From the NCBI GenBank assembly GCA_020629545.1, contig JAHDDC010000004.1, positions 44,819-108,818 of the forward strand: a stretch of 64,000 nt of DNA. Reading direction: 5' to 3'. Below the pieces are notes generated by a model. The model ran no database searches. It worked only from the letters and a program-made list of their open reading frames with translations, and was not told where the DNA came from. This DNA comes from Hellea sp. Its GTDB lineage: Bacteria > Pseudomonadota > Alphaproteobacteria > Caulobacterales > Maricaulaceae. Positions within the stretch are counted from its first letter, which is position 1. Each line of letters opens with the position of its first letter. The position numbers and the translations under genes were made by a program. Shown here piece after piece: positions 17,242-27,751 of this stretch.

Positions 17242-17273
17242 TTGACTTACGTCATTATGTTCACATTATGTTC
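17242..17273. promoter_or_regulatory. LexA (SOS) box in the ssb-uvrA divergent promoter
   Basis: GTTC-ACATTAT-GTTC occupies 17259-17273, an exact match to the direct-repeat LexA consensus GTTC-N7-GTTC of alphaproteobacteria. A possible uvrA -35 TTGACT lies at 17242-17247 with a weak -10 (ATTATG) 17 bases later that overlaps the box, so bound LexA would occlude RNA polymerase. The box lies 33 bases from the ssb start and 128 from that of uvrA. Confidence 0.85.
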
Positions 17274-17401
17274 TTGTTGGCAAGTCCTGATTCTGTCTTG
17301 CACATTCACTTCCGATATTGTTTTGTCCAAAGCAGAAATTCAAGTCTACCCATGAAGCTATTTAGTCAAAAACTATCCACAATTCTCCAAAGGGTCGCCA
17401 A

Positions 17402-20257
17402 ATGAGCTCGTTAAAATCAATTCAGGTCCGTGGTGCCCGAGAGCACAACCTCAAAAATGTCAACGTCGACATTCCCCGGGACAAACTGATTGTGATCACT
17501 GGCCTGTCTGGTTCTGGCAAGTCTTCTTTAGCCTTCGATACGATCTATGCAGAAGGACAAAGGCGCTATGTAGAGAGTTTGTCGGCTTACGCCAGGCAGT
17601 TTCTTGAGCTTCAAGGCAAACCAGATGTAGACTCGATAGAAGGTCTATCACCGGCTATCTCCATTGAGCAGAAAACGACATCGCGGAATCCGCGTTCAAC
17701 CGTTGGAACAGTTACAGAAATATATGATTATATGCGCCTACTTTGGGCTCGCATAGGTGTCCCCTACTCGCCAGCAACGGGTCTCCCAATTAAAAGCCAA
17801 ACCGTAAGTCAAATGGTCGACCGGGTTATGGCGCTTCCTGAAGGCACTAAACTCTATGTCCTTGCGCCGATCGTGAGAGGCCGAAAAGGAGAGTATCGCA
17901 AGGAATTTGCTGACCTCATGAAACAAGGGTTTCAGCGCGCGAAAATAGATGGAGAGTTTTATCGCATCGAAGAAGCGCCTTCACTTGATAAGAAATTTAA
18001 ACATGACATTGACATTGTAGTTGATCGGGTTGTCATCCGGGCTGGCCTCGAAACCCGCCTCGCTGATAGTATTGAAACCGCACTACGGCTTGCGGACGGA
18101 CTAGCCGTAGCCGAAATCGCAGAGGATGACGGAGAACGCATCCTATTCAGTGAAAAGTTCGCTTGCCCCGTTTCGGGTTTCACAATCCCTGAAATTGAAC
18201 CCCGGCTATTTTCATTTAATAGTCCGCACGGAGCGTGTCCGATCTGTGATGGATTAGGAAAAGAACTTAAATTTGACGCAGGGCTGGTCGTGCCTGCTGA
18301 TCATAAATCCCTTGGCGGCGGCGCAATCGCGCCTTGGTCAAAAACACCCAGCAGTCTTTACATGCAGACTTTAAAGGCACTTTCAGAGCATTATGGCTTT
18401 TCCACTGAGACGCCCTGGGATGACCTTTCGGACGGAGCCAAGGACGTCGTTCTTTATGGAACAAAAGGACAGTCTATCAAGTTCGTGTATAAGGACGAAG
18501 GACGCCGATACGAAACGACAAAACCATTTGAAGGCGTGATACCCAATCTTGAGCGACGCTACCGAGAGACCGAAAGTACATGGATGCGGGAGGAGCTTAG
18601 CAAATATATGTCATCGGCAGATTGTACAGCCTGCGAAGGACGCCGTCTGAAACCTGAAGCGCTTTGCGTAAAAGTCGCCGGCATGCCGATTTCGGAAACC
18701 GGAGAAATGTCTATTCGCGACGCCAAGGATAGATTTATTTCCCTGAAGACAGAGCTCTCACCCAAGGAACTTGAAATTGGCGAACGTATATTGAAAGAAA
18801 TTTCAGACCGTTTGGATTTCCTCAACGCAGTCGGACTTGATTATCTAACCATTGGCCGTGGGTCCGGCTCTTTATCAGGCGGCGAAAGTCAGCGCATTCG
18901 CCTTGCCTCTCAAATTGGGTCGGGTCTGACGGGTGTTCTTTATGTTCTTGATGAGCCCAGCATTGGCTTGCATCAACGTGATAACGCTCGGTTGTTGGAG
19001 ACGCTGCAAAATTTGAGGGACCTAGGCAATACCGTCCTTGTCGTCGAACATGATGAAGACGCCATTCTAACAGCCGATCATGTGATAGATATGGGCCCTC
19101 TTGCTGGCATCCACGGCGGCGAAATTATAGCTCAGGGAACGCCTAATCAAATCAAAAAAAGTAAGACGTCGGTCACGGGACAATATTTGACTGGTAAAAA
19201 ACAAATCGCCTTACCAGACGAACGGCGAGAAGGAAAAGACAGCAAAAAACTGACCTTAAAAGGTCTAAACGGAAACAATCTAAAAAATGTTTCCGTCGAA
19301 TTCCCTCTGGGAATGTTTATTTGTGTTACGGGTGTCTCCGGCGGCGGAAAGTCAACTCTCACGGTTGAAACCGTCTATAAGGCCGCAGCGCGGAAGCTTA
19401 ATAATTCGTCTGTTCAACCTATGCCTTATGAAAGCGCTGAGGGCTTTGAGCATCTCGACAAGGTCATTGAGATTAACCAGGCGCCGATTGGCCGTACACC
19501 ACGGTCTAACCCCGCGACCTATACAGGCGCCTTTACACCGATCCGAGATTGGTTTTCGGGTCTCCCTGAAGCGAAAGCCCGCGGATATAAGCCCGGAAGG
19601 TTTTCATTTAATGTCAAAGGCGGACGGTGCGAGGCCTGTCAAGGCGCCGGCGTCATCAAGATCGAGATGCATTTCTTGCCTGACGTTTATGTGACTTGTG
19701 ATGTGTGTACCGGAAAACGATATAACCGCGAGACACTTGATATCAAATTTAAGAATAAGTCGATTTCAGACATTCTGGAAATGACAGTTGATGAAGCCGC
19801 AGATTTTTTTAAGGCTGTTCCCTCCATTCGAGATAAAATGGTAACATTACAAAGAGTTGGCTTGGGTTACTTAAAAGTCGGGCAACAAGCCACAACATTG
19901 TCCGGTGGCGAAGCACAGCGCGTCAAGCTCGCCAAGGAACTTGCCAAACGCTCCACTGGCCGAACACTTTATGTCTTGGACGAGCCGACCACCGGACTTC
20001 ATTTTGCCGATGTCGCCAAGCTACTAGAAGTTCTTCAAGAGCTTGTGGAGGGCGGCAATACTATGATTGTGATTGAACATAACCTTGACGTAATCAAAAC
20101 CGCCGACTGGATTATTGACCTTGGGCCGGAAGGCGGAGATGGCGGCGGCGAAATCGTCGCAATAGGACGTCCAGAGGACGTCGCTAAGGTTAAAACGAGC
20201 TGGACCGGAAAGTACCTAAAACCGATCTTGGAACGCGATAAAGCGCGGATGAAATAG
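17402..20257 (+). CDS. uvrA: Excinuclease ABC subunit A
   Basis: 951 residues. UvrA dimers scan DNA for bulky lesions and load UvrB. It has two ABC ATPase modules: Walker [11 protein letters not shown] near residue 33 and [10 protein letters not shown] near 645; ABC signatures [10 protein letters not shown] and [10 protein letters not shown]; Walker B segments [12 protein letters not shown] and [12 protein letters not shown]. Zinc-binding Cys pairs are present ([32 protein letters not shown]). Length is typical. Transcribed away from ssb with a shared LexA box. Its stop abuts the stop of the convergent membrane protein gene with no spacer. Confidence 0.98.
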   Translation: MSSLKSIQVRGAREHNLKNVNVDIPRDKLIVITGLSGSGKSSLAFDTIYAEGQRRYVESLSAYARQFLELQGKPDVDSIEGLSPAISIEQKTTSRNPRSTVGTVTEIYDYMRLLWARIGVPYSPATGLPIKSQTVSQMVDRVMALPEGTKLYVLAPIVRGRKGEYRKEFADLMKQGFQRAKIDGEFYRIEEAPSLDKKFKHDIDIVVDRVVIRAGLETRLADSIETALRLADGLAVAEIAEDDGERILFSEKFACPVSGFTIPEIEPRLFSFNSPHGACPICDGLGKELKFDAGLVVPADHKSLGGGAIAPWSKTPSSLYMQTLKALSEHYGFSTETPWDDLSDGAKDVVLYGTKGQSIKFVYKDEGRRYETTKPFEGVIPNLERRYRETESTWMREELSKYMSSADCTACEGRRLKPEALCVKVAGMPISETGEMSIRDAKDRFISLKTELSPKELEIGERILKEISDRLDFLNAVGLDYLTIGRGSGSLSGGESQRIRLASQIGSGLTGVLYVLDEPSIGLHQRDNARLLETLQNLRDLGNTVLVVEHDEDAILTADHVIDMGPLAGIHGGEIIAQGTPNQIKKSKTSVTGQYLTGKKQIALPDERREGKDSKKLTLKGLNGNNLKNVSVEFPLGMFICVTGVSGGGKSTLTVETVYKAAARKLNNSSVQPMPYESAEGFEHLDKVIEINQAPIGRTPRSNPATYTGAFTPIRDWFSGLPEAKARGYKPGRFSFNVKGGRCEACQGAGVIKIEMHFLPDVYVTCDVCTGKRYNRETLDIKFKNKSISDILEMTVDEAADFFKAVPSIRDKMVTLQRVGLGYLKVGQQATTLSGGEAQRVKLAKELAKRSTGRTLYVLDEPTTGLHFADVAKLLEVLQELVEGGNTMIVIEHNLDVIKTADWIIDLGPEGGDGGGEIVAIGRPEDVAKVKTSWTGKYLKPILERDKARMK

Positions 20258-21214
20258 TTAGTTATTCTCGCTGAGCTCAAGTACTGCCCGATTTCCAATA
20301 CCCCAAAACCCAATATACCAAAGTGGCATAAATACGGCCATCATGATTATTGCGAGGATCAACGTAATCATGGTTCCGGGATTGGTAATTTGCTCTGCCA
20401 TAATCGCAAAGGTCTCCGACGGGTCTTGTGACGGGGAACTCATCATGACTGACATTATTCCGCTACCAGGAAATGCTAAAGAAAGACCGCCAAACTGGAC
20501 TACGCTCATGACGACATACCCTACAAGCCCGATAAGCAAAAAACCAAATACGATTGGCGCCGCATTGCCTTTTGTCATTCTCCAGGCATCTGCTGTAATA
20601 ATCCGATCATTCATGATAGTCGCAGCGCCAGCTGGCGATAGCCGGGCAAATACATAAAGATTAACCCAGATAAAAAGAATAATTCCCACTAAACTGGCTA
20701 GGCCAACTAATATCGCGGCTACAACACTACCGAGAAGTCCGCCAAGAGCTCCGAGAATTCCGATAATTAGTACAAGGGCTAAGATAGCGCCAAAATATGT
20801 TAGCAACCAACACAGACAAACGAATAACTGCGCGACCATTAATTTTAACTCAGACCCGCCGAAACGAAGCGGGAAAAACCCACGGTCTTCCTTAAAAAAG
20901 ACATTCTTATGATAGGCTGTTTCTGCAGATGCAACAACGGCCCAAAATACCAACATGAACACAATAAACTTGCCCATCAATCCGGACAAAACTCCAAATA
21001 TCGCTTTGATACTTTCTGGATCTTCAGGATTTTGTTGAAGTTCAAAGTTCGCTTGGAAAAACGGAGCATAGGCCTTGAGGATCGAGGGACCAAGCGCCGC
21101 ATATAAAATCAGTATTAATGCAGCGGTCCAGAGAACAAGCCGGACAAAAAAGTTTCGGCTTGTTGTTCCGTTATAGCCCCAACTCACTAAACGCCCGAAA
21201 TCTAACTTTCTCAT
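20258..21214 (-). CDS. Polytopic membrane protein of unknown function
   Basis: About 318 residues from the ATG at 21214; AGGGAG lies eight bases before it, whereas an ATG at 21220 would sit only two bases from that site. About six hydrophobic segments are visible (near 28-48, 85-105, 125-155, 160-190, 215-240, 285-310), the middle ones very Gly/Ala/Leu-rich. Short soluble loops include FFKEDRGFFPLRFGG. I do not recognise motifs that assign a function; it loosely resembles membrane proteins of the YIP1/glycerophosphodiesterase-membrane-domain type. Its first codons and ribosome site are at the left edge of the tandem duplication. Confidence 0.75.
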   Translation of the reverse strand: MRKLDFGRLVSWGYNGTTSRNFFVRLVLWTAALILILYAALGPSILKAYAPFFQANFELQQNPEDPESIKAIFGVLSGLMGKFIVFMLVFWAVVASAETAYHKNVFFKEDRGFFPLRFGGSELKLMVAQLFVCLCWLLTYFGAILALVLIIGILGALGGLLGSVVAAILVGLASLVGIILFIWVNLYVFARLSPAGAATIMNDRIITADAWRMTKGNAAPIVFGFLLIGLVGYVVMSVVQFGGLSLAFPGSGIMSVMMSSPSQDPSETFAIMAEQITNPGTMITLILAIIMMAVFMPLWYIGFWGIGNRAVLELSENN

Positions 21215-21293
21215 TACCATGTCTCCCTTTATCGGAGATTATGGCCAAGAAAACTAAAAGCTCAAGTCAAGATTAACTCTTGATAGCGACTAA

Positions 21294-21830
21294 CTAACCA
21301 TCCCAATCAACGGTATGCTTTCGACCGCTCGACTGGAAATGATATGAGTCGATTCCGCGATAGGTAAACTGGCGAACAGATTTACCGCCTGGATAAATAT
21401 ACGCTTTTGTCAAAATACTATCGGCTGGAAGTTCGTTTTCGGCGAGTTTCGCTTTGGTCAGTTCCAGGATCTTCTCATGACTTTCAGTGCATACTAGATC
21501 CGTGGAATATTCATTATAAATTTTCAAAGATTCATTTTTACCATACCGGATTACATCTGTGATTTGATCTGTTTCCCTTGACACGGTTTTCTTATTGGCA
21601 ACGAGCGAAGCTACTTGGCCAGACGTGAAGTTTCCTAGCCCACAATACTCTAATCCGGCCAATCTTGTACCCAGAATTAAATCACGGTCAAAGTCTGCAT
21701 CGGTAAGCCCAGCAGACATATAACCTGTCTTTAATTGATCCATTTCGGAAGTTGCCATTGATAAATTTTGTGTTGCACAAGCCCCCAAGCCGATTAGACA
21801 CAGCGAGATAGTTATAAGTTTGAAATTCAT
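21294..21830 (-). CDS. Putative lipoprotein, duplicated copy A
   Basis: 178 residues, function unknown. A lipoprotein signal MNFKLITISLCLIGLGAC has lipobox LGAC with C18 as the lipidation site. The mature part is mixed alpha/beta with two further Cys (C63, C114) that could form a disulfide. Residues 1-146 and 173-178 are identical to copy B at 22298-22834; residues 147-172 differ at 19 of 26 positions although length is unchanged. A strong ribosome site (GAGGAGG) and a promoter precede the gene, so it should be expressed. It is divergent from the trmFO remnant. Confidence 0.82.
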   Translation of the reverse strand: MNFKLITISLCLIGLGACATQNLSMATSEMDQLKTGYMSAGLTDADFDRDLILGTRLAGLEYCGLGNFTSGQVASLVANKKTVSRETDQITDVIRYGKNESLKIYNEYSTDLVCTESHEKILELTKAKLAENELPADSILTKAYIYPGGKSVRQFTYRGIDSYHFQSSGRKHTVDWDG

Positions 21831-21855
21831 TAGATCCTCCTCTTGCTATAATAAT

Positions 21856-21884
21856 ATACTATCACAAAATGTAGCATTTTTCAA
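21856..21884 (-). promoter_or_regulatory. Promoter of lipoprotein copy A
   Basis: On the minus strand TTGAAA (21884-21879), a 17-base spacer and TAGTAT (21861-21856) form a good sigma-70-type promoter about 25 bases before the start codon, followed by GAGGAGG. It lies inside the perfectly conserved block, so the second lipoprotein copy has the same promoter. Confidence 0.6.
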
Positions 21885-21957
21885 TATGCTTTGGAGTTGA
21901 GTCCTATTTGAAAGAATCGAGTTGCAGGGCTGCCCGCACAACGTTATCAGCCGCCCT

Positions 21958-22209
21958 ATGACAAAACCCGTTCATATTATTGGTGCTGGCCTCGCCGGAT
22001 CCGAAGCAGCTTGGCAGATTGCGGAAATGGGCGTCCCCGTGATTCTCCACGAAATGCGCCCTACCATTATGACCGATGCGCACCAAAAAGGTGGATTTGC
22101 AGAGCTCGTTTGTTCAAACTCGTTCAGATCAGATGATAAACTTGGAATGGGTGATATGATAAAGCTTCCCGCCGGTGGCGCTCTCGCTGTTGATCGTGAC
22201 GGGTTTTAA
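21958..22209 (+). pseudogene. trmFO: trmFO 5' fragment left by duplication
   Basis: This matches the first ~100 codons of the intact trmFO at 22962: the FAD-binding [15 protein letters not shown] start and the CSNSFRSDD motif are present. It lacks 19 codons between KLG and MGDM, carries several missense changes (T-I for S-R after MRP, K for T in the next motif), and ends at a TAA created at the duplication junction just after RDGF. About 83 residues from the ATG, versus 458 in the full protein, so it cannot be a functional methyltransferase. Confidence 0.93.
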
Positions 22210-22297
22210 GATGTTCATTCCCAAGTCTCCCTTTATCGTAGATTATGGCCAAGAAAACTAAAAGCCCAAGTCAAGAATAACTCTTGATGACGACTAA

Positions 22298-22834
22298 CTA
22301 ACCATCCCAATCCACAGTACGCTTCCGAAAGCTCCCCACGAAATGGTTCTTATATCGAGGCATTTTTTCATACTGATAAGCTAATCTACTGCCCGAATAA
22401 ATATACGCTTTTGTCAAAATACTATCGGCTGGAAGTTCGTTTTCGGCGAGTTTCGCTTTGGTCAGTTCCAGGATCTTCTCATGACTTTCAGTGCATACTA
22501 GATCCGTGGAATATTCATTATAAATTTTCAAAGATTCATTTTTACCATACCGGATTACATCTGTGATTTGATCTGTTTCCCTTGACACGGTTTTCTTATT
22601 GGCAACGAGCGAAGCTACTTGGCCAGACGTGAAGTTTCCTAGCCCACAATACTCTAATCCGGCCAATCTTGTACCCAGAATTAAATCACGGTCAAAGTCT
22701 GCATCGGTAAGCCCAGCAGACATATAACCTGTCTTTAATTGATCCATTTCGGAAGTTGCCATTGATAAATTTTGTGTTGCACAAGCCCCCAAGCCGATTA
22801 GACACAGCGAGATAGTTATAAGTTTGAAATTCAT
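22298..22834 (-). CDS. Putative lipoprotein, duplicated copy B
   Basis: 178 residues with the same signal peptide and lipobox (C18) as the copy at 21294-21830, identical to it up to residue 146. The block 147-172 is different (SGSRLAYQYEKMPRYKNHF region) before the shared TVDWDG end. The replaced block is richer in Tyr and basic residues than that of copy A. The promoter and GAGGAGG ribosome site are the same. Function unknown; two similar envelope lipoproteins with different C-terminal ends are predicted. Confidence 0.82.
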   Translation of the reverse strand: MNFKLITISLCLIGLGACATQNLSMATSEMDQLKTGYMSAGLTDADFDRDLILGTRLAGLEYCGLGNFTSGQVASLVANKKTVSRETDQITDVIRYGKNESLKIYNEYSTDLVCTESHEKILELTKAKLAENELPADSILTKAYIYSGSRLAYQYEKMPRYKNHFVGSFRKRTVDWDG

Positions 22835-22859
22835 TAGATCCTCCTCTTGCTATAATAAT

Positions 22860-22888
22860 ATACTATCACAAAATGTAGCATTTTTCAA
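22860..22888 (-). promoter_or_regulatory. Promoter of lipoprotein copy B
   Basis: Identical to the promoter at 21856-21884 (TTGAAA, 17-base spacer, TAGTAT on the minus strand). It lies in the divergent region between this lipoprotein gene and intact trmFO. Confidence 0.6.
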
Positions 22889-22961
22889 TATGCTTTGGAG
22901 TTGAGTCCTATTTGAAAGAATCGAGTTGCAGGGCTGCCCGCACAACGTTATCAGCCGCCCT

Positions 22962-24338
22962 ATGACAAAACCCGTTCATATTATTGGTGCTGGCCTCGCC
23001 GGATCCGAAGCAGCTTGGCAGATTGCGGAAATGGGCGTCCCCGTGATTCTCCACGAAATGCGCCCTTCTCGTATGACCGATGCGCACCAAACAGGTGGAT
23101 TCGCAGAGCTGGTCTGTTCAAACTCGTTCAGATCAGATGATAAACTTGGGAATGCAGTGGGACTACTGCATGAAGAAATGCGAATGGCCGGTAGTCTTAT
23201 TATGGGTATGGGTGATATGACAAAGCTTCCCGCCGGCGGCGCTCTCGCGGTTGATCGTGACGGGTTTTCAGATGCTGTCACAACAATCTTGCAGCAACAC
23301 CCACTAATCACGAGTGAATACGGGGAAGTTAAGGGCCTACCGCCAAAATCATGGGGCAATACTATTATCGCGACGGGGCCGCTGACCGCACCGTCCTTGG
23401 CCAAAGACATCCTCAAAACAACCGGTGAAGACAGCCTCGCCTTTTTCGATGCCATTGCGCCGATAGTTTATAAAGACTCGATTGATTTTAGTAAGGCCTG
23501 GTTCCAGAGCCGTTATGACAAAAAGGGACCAGGCGGTGACGGCGCAGACTATATAAACTGCCCACTCGATCAAACTCAGTACAAGCGTTTTATTGAGGCT
23601 CTGAATACGGCCGAAAAGACCGAGTTCAAAGATTTTGAAAAAGACACGCCCTATTTCGAAAGCTGTCTACCTATTGAGGTTATGGCATCCCGAGGTCCGC
23701 AGACCTTACGCTTTGGTCCTATGAAGCCCGTTGGCTTGACAAATCCTCATAATCCGACCGTCAAGGCTCATGCCATTGTTCAATTGCGGCAAGACAATGC
23801 CTTGGGGACTCTTTACAACATGGTCGGGTTTCAGACGAAAATGAAATATGGCGCGCAAACCGAGATATTTAAAACCATTCCTGGCCTTGAAAATGCAGTC
23901 TTTGCGCGACTTGGCGGTATTCACCGCAACACATTCATAAATTCACCTAAGCTCCTTAACAAACAACTTCAGCTTAAGGTCAGGCCTGATCTGCGTTTTG
24001 CCGGCCAGATTATGGGGGTTGAAGGGTATGTAGAGAGCGCTGCTTTAGGCCTGGTAACAGGTCGTATGGCCGCAGCACAGGCCTTGGGTAACAAATATCC
24101 CGTACCACCTCTCACAACAGCTCTGGGCGCGCTGGTTGAGCATGTCACGGGCGGGTTCATAACTGGACCAAAATCAAAGTTTCAACCGATGAATGTCAAT
24201 TTTGGTCTCTTCCCCCCAATGGAAGGCATTATCTATAAGGATGAAAACGGCAATCGGATTAAAGGCAAAAACAAAACCCGATATCGCAAACGTCTTCATG
24301 CAGAGCGGGCCCTGAGGGATATTCGGGCATGGCTTTAA
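22962..24338 (+). CDS. trmFO: Folate/FAD-dependent tRNA m5U54 methyltransferase
   Basis: 458 residues from the ATG at 22962; a TTG at 22926 would add 12 residues not expected in the family. TrmFO methylates U54 of the tRNA T-loop using methylenetetrahydrofolate and FADH2. Seen: N-terminal dinucleotide-binding [15 protein letters not shown], then [25 protein letters not shown], a Cys in the CPLDQTQY motif, and the C-terminal [17 protein letters not shown] and [11 protein letters not shown] motifs. It is the functional copy of the duplication. The last four bases overlap the convergent DUF4153 gene. Confidence 0.96.
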   Translation: MTKPVHIIGAGLAGSEAAWQIAEMGVPVILHEMRPSRMTDAHQTGGFAELVCSNSFRSDDKLGNAVGLLHEEMRMAGSLIMGMGDMTKLPAGGALAVDRDGFSDAVTTILQQHPLITSEYGEVKGLPPKSWGNTIIATGPLTAPSLAKDILKTTGEDSLAFFDAIAPIVYKDSIDFSKAWFQSRYDKKGPGGDGADYINCPLDQTQYKRFIEALNTAEKTEFKDFEKDTPYFESCLPIEVMASRGPQTLRFGPMKPVGLTNPHNPTVKAHAIVQLRQDNALGTLYNMVGFQTKMKYGAQTEIFKTIPGLENAVFARLGGIHRNTFINSPKLLNKQLQLKVRPDLRFAGQIMGVEGYVESAALGLVTGRMAAAQALGNKYPVPPLTTALGALVEHVTGGFITGPKSKFQPMNVNFGLFPPMEGIIYKDENGNRIKGKNKTRYRKRLHAERALRDIRAWL

Positions 24339-26077
24339 TCTTCTTTGGGAACCAACCCTTTGGACAATAGGTAAAATCCCCAAGAATGATTTTCGCCATT
24401 ATAAGAATTTAAATTAGACAGATGTAAAATCAGTTTTTCGCCCTGATCATCAAGCAACGTCAAATATGGATCATCAATTACGTATTTCCCGTCTTCATTT
24501 GGGAATGATTGCTCCCATTCCAACAGGTTTTTAGAGAAAACGGTTTCTGTTCCTCGCTTGCCTTTTAAAACATCGTCTTTGATTGAAACTGTAAGGGTTT
24601 CATAGGTCGCTAAAATCTGCTCGCTGGAATTTGTTCCGTAAGAACGTATAATTTCCGACACATGGTCGTAACCAGATATGGCAATATATCTGTTCGGATT
24701 GACAAAATTTAGGCTTGAGCTTCTCGGATCATTTTTAACATCAGTCAGACCTAACAAAGCATATACATGCTTCGAATCGTCAGCAGATTGATCAACACCC
24801 CATTTCTTCAAACGTTTCTGGATCCGTTTGTTTTCATCGTGCCTGTACAAATATTGTAAGGCGCCCTTGGCTTTCTTCGCCGAAGACATATCTGTAATTT
24901 TTGGGTTCTGTAAAAGAAGTCCATTTGTATCGACAATACCAGCTTTTTTAGCAAAACTCGCCAGCCTCTTGTCTTGATTTACAACTGATATCAGCGGAGC
25001 TGAAACCGATGCGACCAATAAAAGGATTGCCGCAAACCCTGGTATAAATCTGATATCGCGGAACTTGTCCGGCCGGAAGCTAAACCAAAGTCCAATCCCA
25101 AGGGCCCAAATGACGCCAAGCACCAAGAGTACCCGTTCGATGGTCAATCCGTAAGCTCGGACCCGTTCTATGATCGCTATGCCAAGTAATATGGTGACGG
25201 GCACGGAGAGCCAAAACCAAAGCTTTTGAAATAATCGAGCCAAAAATTTGTTCCCGACGAAAGGCGGTGCCAGCACTAGCCATGTCAACGTCCCAATCAA
25301 TAGAAACGGAATGGTGAGCTCAGCTATTTCACCCTTGGGTAAAGTTCCCTCCAAAACGATTTTGACGCCATAGGCGAGGAGAATCGCCGCGTAAATCAAA
25401 ACAAGCGGCGCGAGTAACCACGTTCCAAGAAACGCGACGGCTTTGGAGATAAAACCAGGATTATCATGGAGTTCCTGATAATCCTCATTGACAGCAGGAA
25501 TTGTCGACATCCAGTAAAGCGGCGCTAAAAACCCGAGTCCGATCGGTAAGATCAACTCTTCCGTTAGCCATTTCATATCAATTCCAAAGAGAGAATTCAT
25601 CGCAAACCGGATCGCTAAGACACCCATCAGAAAAATCCAGGACCCAACAGCCGCAAATACAACACCGGTCCATAATTTGTGCGTAAAATCCCAGACGTGA
25701 AGGTCATCGCGAACTCTCCCGCGCCTGACACTATTGCCAAGCAGCAAAATCACGCCTCCAATTGCAGCGGGCAAGAAAAAGTAAATCGAGGTTGAAAACC
25801 AGCTAGTCGCGCAGATCAAAATAGAAATGACGATTTGGCCAAGAATATGAAGCGGCTTACCTTGGCCTTCACGGCCAAGGGTCCAGGCGATACAACTATA
25901 CCCCGCGAGTACAAGCCCCCCGAGCAAATATATCCAGTTTTCCTTTGGATCGGCTTTGTCTAAAAATATGATGATGGCCGTGAAAATGGCCATCAAAACA
26001 ACAGGAACCGGGAAACGTTGGACGACCGCACTCACATCAGGAATACGGCCAACCCAGCGTTTAAAGTTTGTTTTCAT
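24335..26077 (-). CDS. DUF4153 integral membrane protein
   Basis: 580 residues. About ten to twelve transmembrane segments fill the first ~390 residues (e.g. [46 protein letters not shown]). A soluble C-terminal domain of about 180 residues follows ([25 protein letters not shown]). This is the arrangement of DUF4153 proteins, whose role is unknown. The start overlaps the stop of the upstream AbgT gene by four bases, so both are likely in one operon. Confidence 0.8.
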   Translation of the reverse strand: MKTNFKRWVGRIPDVSAVVQRFPVPVVLMAIFTAIIIFLDKADPKENWIYLLGGLVLAGYSCIAWTLGREGQGKPLHILGQIVISILICATSWFSTSIYFFLPAAIGGVILLLGNSVRRGRVRDDLHVWDFTHKLWTGVVFAAVGSWIFLMGVLAIRFAMNSLFGIDMKWLTEELILPIGLGFLAPLYWMSTIPAVNEDYQELHDNPGFISKAVAFLGTWLLAPLVLIYAAILLAYGVKIVLEGTLPKGEIAELTIPFLLIGTLTWLVLAPPFVGNKFLARLFQKLWFWLSVPVTILLGIAIIERVRAYGLTIERVLLVLGVIWALGIGLWFSFRPDKFRDIRFIPGFAAILLLVASVSAPLISVVNQDKRLASFAKKAGIVDTNGLLLQNPKITDMSSAKKAKGALQYLYRHDENKRIQKRLKKWGVDQSADDSKHVYALLGLTDVKNDPRSSSLNFVNPNRYIAISGYDHVSEIIRSYGTNSSEQILATYETLTVSIKDDVLKGKRGTETVFSKNLLEWEQSFPNEDGKYVIDDPYLTLLDDQGEKLILHLSNLNSYNGENHSWGFYLLSKGLVPKED

Positions 26078-27687
26078 CCGGCGTTTGGAAGTTCGATTGC
26101 CATTGGTGCACCTGGCCCCAAATCAAGCCCGAGGAAAACCCAAATCATCATGAGCACAACACCTGATATCAGCATCCAGACTGAATATGGAATCATGACG
26201 GCTGTGAGCGAGCCAAGACCAAAGTCCTTCTGCCAGCGACGTGCAAATACCAAGATAAGCGGGAAATAAACCATTAGCGGCGTGATAATATTGGTAGCAC
26301 CGTCTCCAACCCTGTACGCCGCGGTCGCGCCATCAGGGCTAATCCCTAATAACATAAGCAACGGAACCAAGACGGGCGCAAGAAGTGCCCACTTTGCAGA
26401 TGCGGAACCGACAAATAGATTGAGAAGCGCAGAGAACAATACGATTAGTCCAAGTGCGAGAGGTAGAGGTAATCCGCTCGACTGAATACCATTTGCACCA
26501 TGAACCGCTGAGATTAGTCCAAGGTTTGACCAATTAAACATTGCAACGAAATGTGCGGCCGCAAAAGCTAGAACCAAATAATACGCCAGATCTTTCATGG
26601 CTTCAGTCATCATTTCAACAAGATCTCTGTGGTTCTTAATTGAACCAGCCGCCCGTCCATAAAACCAGCCCGCTGCCAGGAACAAAATCATAAAACCTGC
26701 CACCAGTGACTTAAAGAATGGCGAAAGCGCTTGATACCAAGGCATTCCCTCAGCTGCCGCACCGGTAATTCTAAGCGCGGGTTTGTCTACAAACGGCAGC
26801 GCGTCGCCAAAAGCCATAAAAAGCCATAAAGCACAGACCGCCAATACAGCTAAACCTGCATGTCTCAGGCCCTTTCTTTGCCCGTCCGTTAAAGGCTTGT
26901 CTTCGTTTCCATACTCTTCGGCCTGACGTTCATCTGGCACCCATTTGCCGAGTCTCGGCTCAATGATTTTATCGGTAACCCACCAAATAATTGGAAGATA
27001 GATAAACAAAAGAGCCATAATGAAATAAGTATTACCAGCAATGTTAGCCACCCATCCCGCATCGATCGAACTCGCCTCATAGGCAGCTTCTGTAATCCCA
27101 TAAAGAAGTGCGTCGAGTTGACCCGGCGCAACATTAGCGGAGAAGCCGCCTGAGACACCTGCAAAACCGCAAGCAATTCCGGCCAGCGGGTGACGGCCTG
27201 CCGCTGCAAAGATAATAGCGGCCAGAGGTATCATGACGACATAGCCAGCATCTGCAGCATGATTTGATAGCATCGCAATCAAGGCAACCATCGGCGTTAA
27301 AAGAGCTTTTGGCGCATTTCTAAGAGCCGATTTAATAGCACTTGCGAAAAGACCTGACCGTTCAGCAACACCGGCGCCTAGCATCACGACCAGCACATAT
27401 CCCAAAGGATGGAAGTGCGTGAATGTTTTCGGCATCTCAACCCATAGGCGCTGAATATTCTCAGCAGAGAGTAGGCTCGCAGATTTGATAATGACGGGAT
27501 TGCCAGAGGCGTCAAGTTTTGTTGGATGTTCAGCCGATACGCCTAACAACGATAAAGCGACGGATATCGCCATCAAAAATAATGTCAGATAAAAGAAAAT
27601 GAAAACTGGATCGGGTAATTTATTCCCGGTCCGTTCGACCCATCCTAGAAACCCCTTGTTTGTCGTCGTTATATCGGTCTCAGCCAT
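26074..27687 (-). CDS. abgT: AbgT-family transporter (p-aminobenzoyl-glutamate/antimetabolite)
   Basis: 537 residues, about 12-13 membrane helices. Family features: N-terminal WVERTGNKLPDPVFIFFYL, NHAADAGYVVMIPLAA, SGGFSANVAPGQLD, the re-entrant LFSALLNLFVGSASAKWALLAPV, and DGATNIITPLMVYFPLI. AbgT members move p-aminobenzoyl-glutamate in E. coli, and some export sulfonamides by proton exchange. Substrate here is not predictable. It forms an operon with the downstream DUF4153 gene. Confidence 0.92.
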   Translation of the reverse strand: MAETDITTTNKGFLGWVERTGNKLPDPVFIFFYLTLFLMAISVALSLLGVSAEHPTKLDASGNPVIIKSASLLSAENIQRLWVEMPKTFTHFHPLGYVLVVMLGAGVAERSGLFASAIKSALRNAPKALLTPMVALIAMLSNHAADAGYVVMIPLAAIIFAAAGRHPLAGIACGFAGVSGGFSANVAPGQLDALLYGITEAAYEASSIDAGWVANIAGNTYFIMALLFIYLPIIWWVTDKIIEPRLGKWVPDERQAEEYGNEDKPLTDGQRKGLRHAGLAVLAVCALWLFMAFGDALPFVDKPALRITGAAAEGMPWYQALSPFFKSLVAGFMILFLAAGWFYGRAAGSIKNHRDLVEMMTEAMKDLAYYLVLAFAAAHFVAMFNWSNLGLISAVHGANGIQSSGLPLPLALGLIVLFSALLNLFVGSASAKWALLAPVLVPLLMLLGISPDGATAAYRVGDGATNIITPLMVYFPLILVFARRWQKDFGLGSLTAVMIPYSVWMLISGVVLMMIWVFLGLDLGPGAPMAIELPNAG

Positions 27688-27751
27688 AACTCTCCCCTAA
27701 TAATTTTGGAATAAACTACTGAAATTCCATGCAAAGGCAAGGCCAGTAAAA

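Larger units (their letters stand above)
21211..22214. repeat. Tandem duplication, copy 1 (1004 bp)
   Basis: This unit holds a lipoprotein gene and the 5' part of trmFO and recurs directly downstream at a constant offset of 1004 bases. The stretch 21393-22062 is identical base for base to 22397-23066 (670 bp), while both sides carry many substitutions. Relative to copy 2 it lacks 57 bases inside the trmFO part. No transposase or terminal inverted repeats are present. Confidence 0.95.
22215..23275. repeat. Tandem duplication, copy 2 (about 1061 bp)
   Basis: The second unit begins where copy 1 trmFO homology stops. It repeats the region downstream of the membrane gene start, the lipoprotein gene, the shared promoter region and the start of trmFO, here continuing into the full gene. 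A decayed trace of the membrane gene start (TCATTCCCAAGTCTCCC versus TCATTACCATGTCTCCC) marks its left edge. It is 57 bases longer than copy 1 because trmFO is intact. Confidence 0.93.

Noticed and set aside
21211..23275. Duplication as an insertion sequence or composite element
   Set aside because: There is no transposase, no terminal inverted repeats and no flanking short direct repeats; the copies are directly abutting, which fits unequal recombination better.
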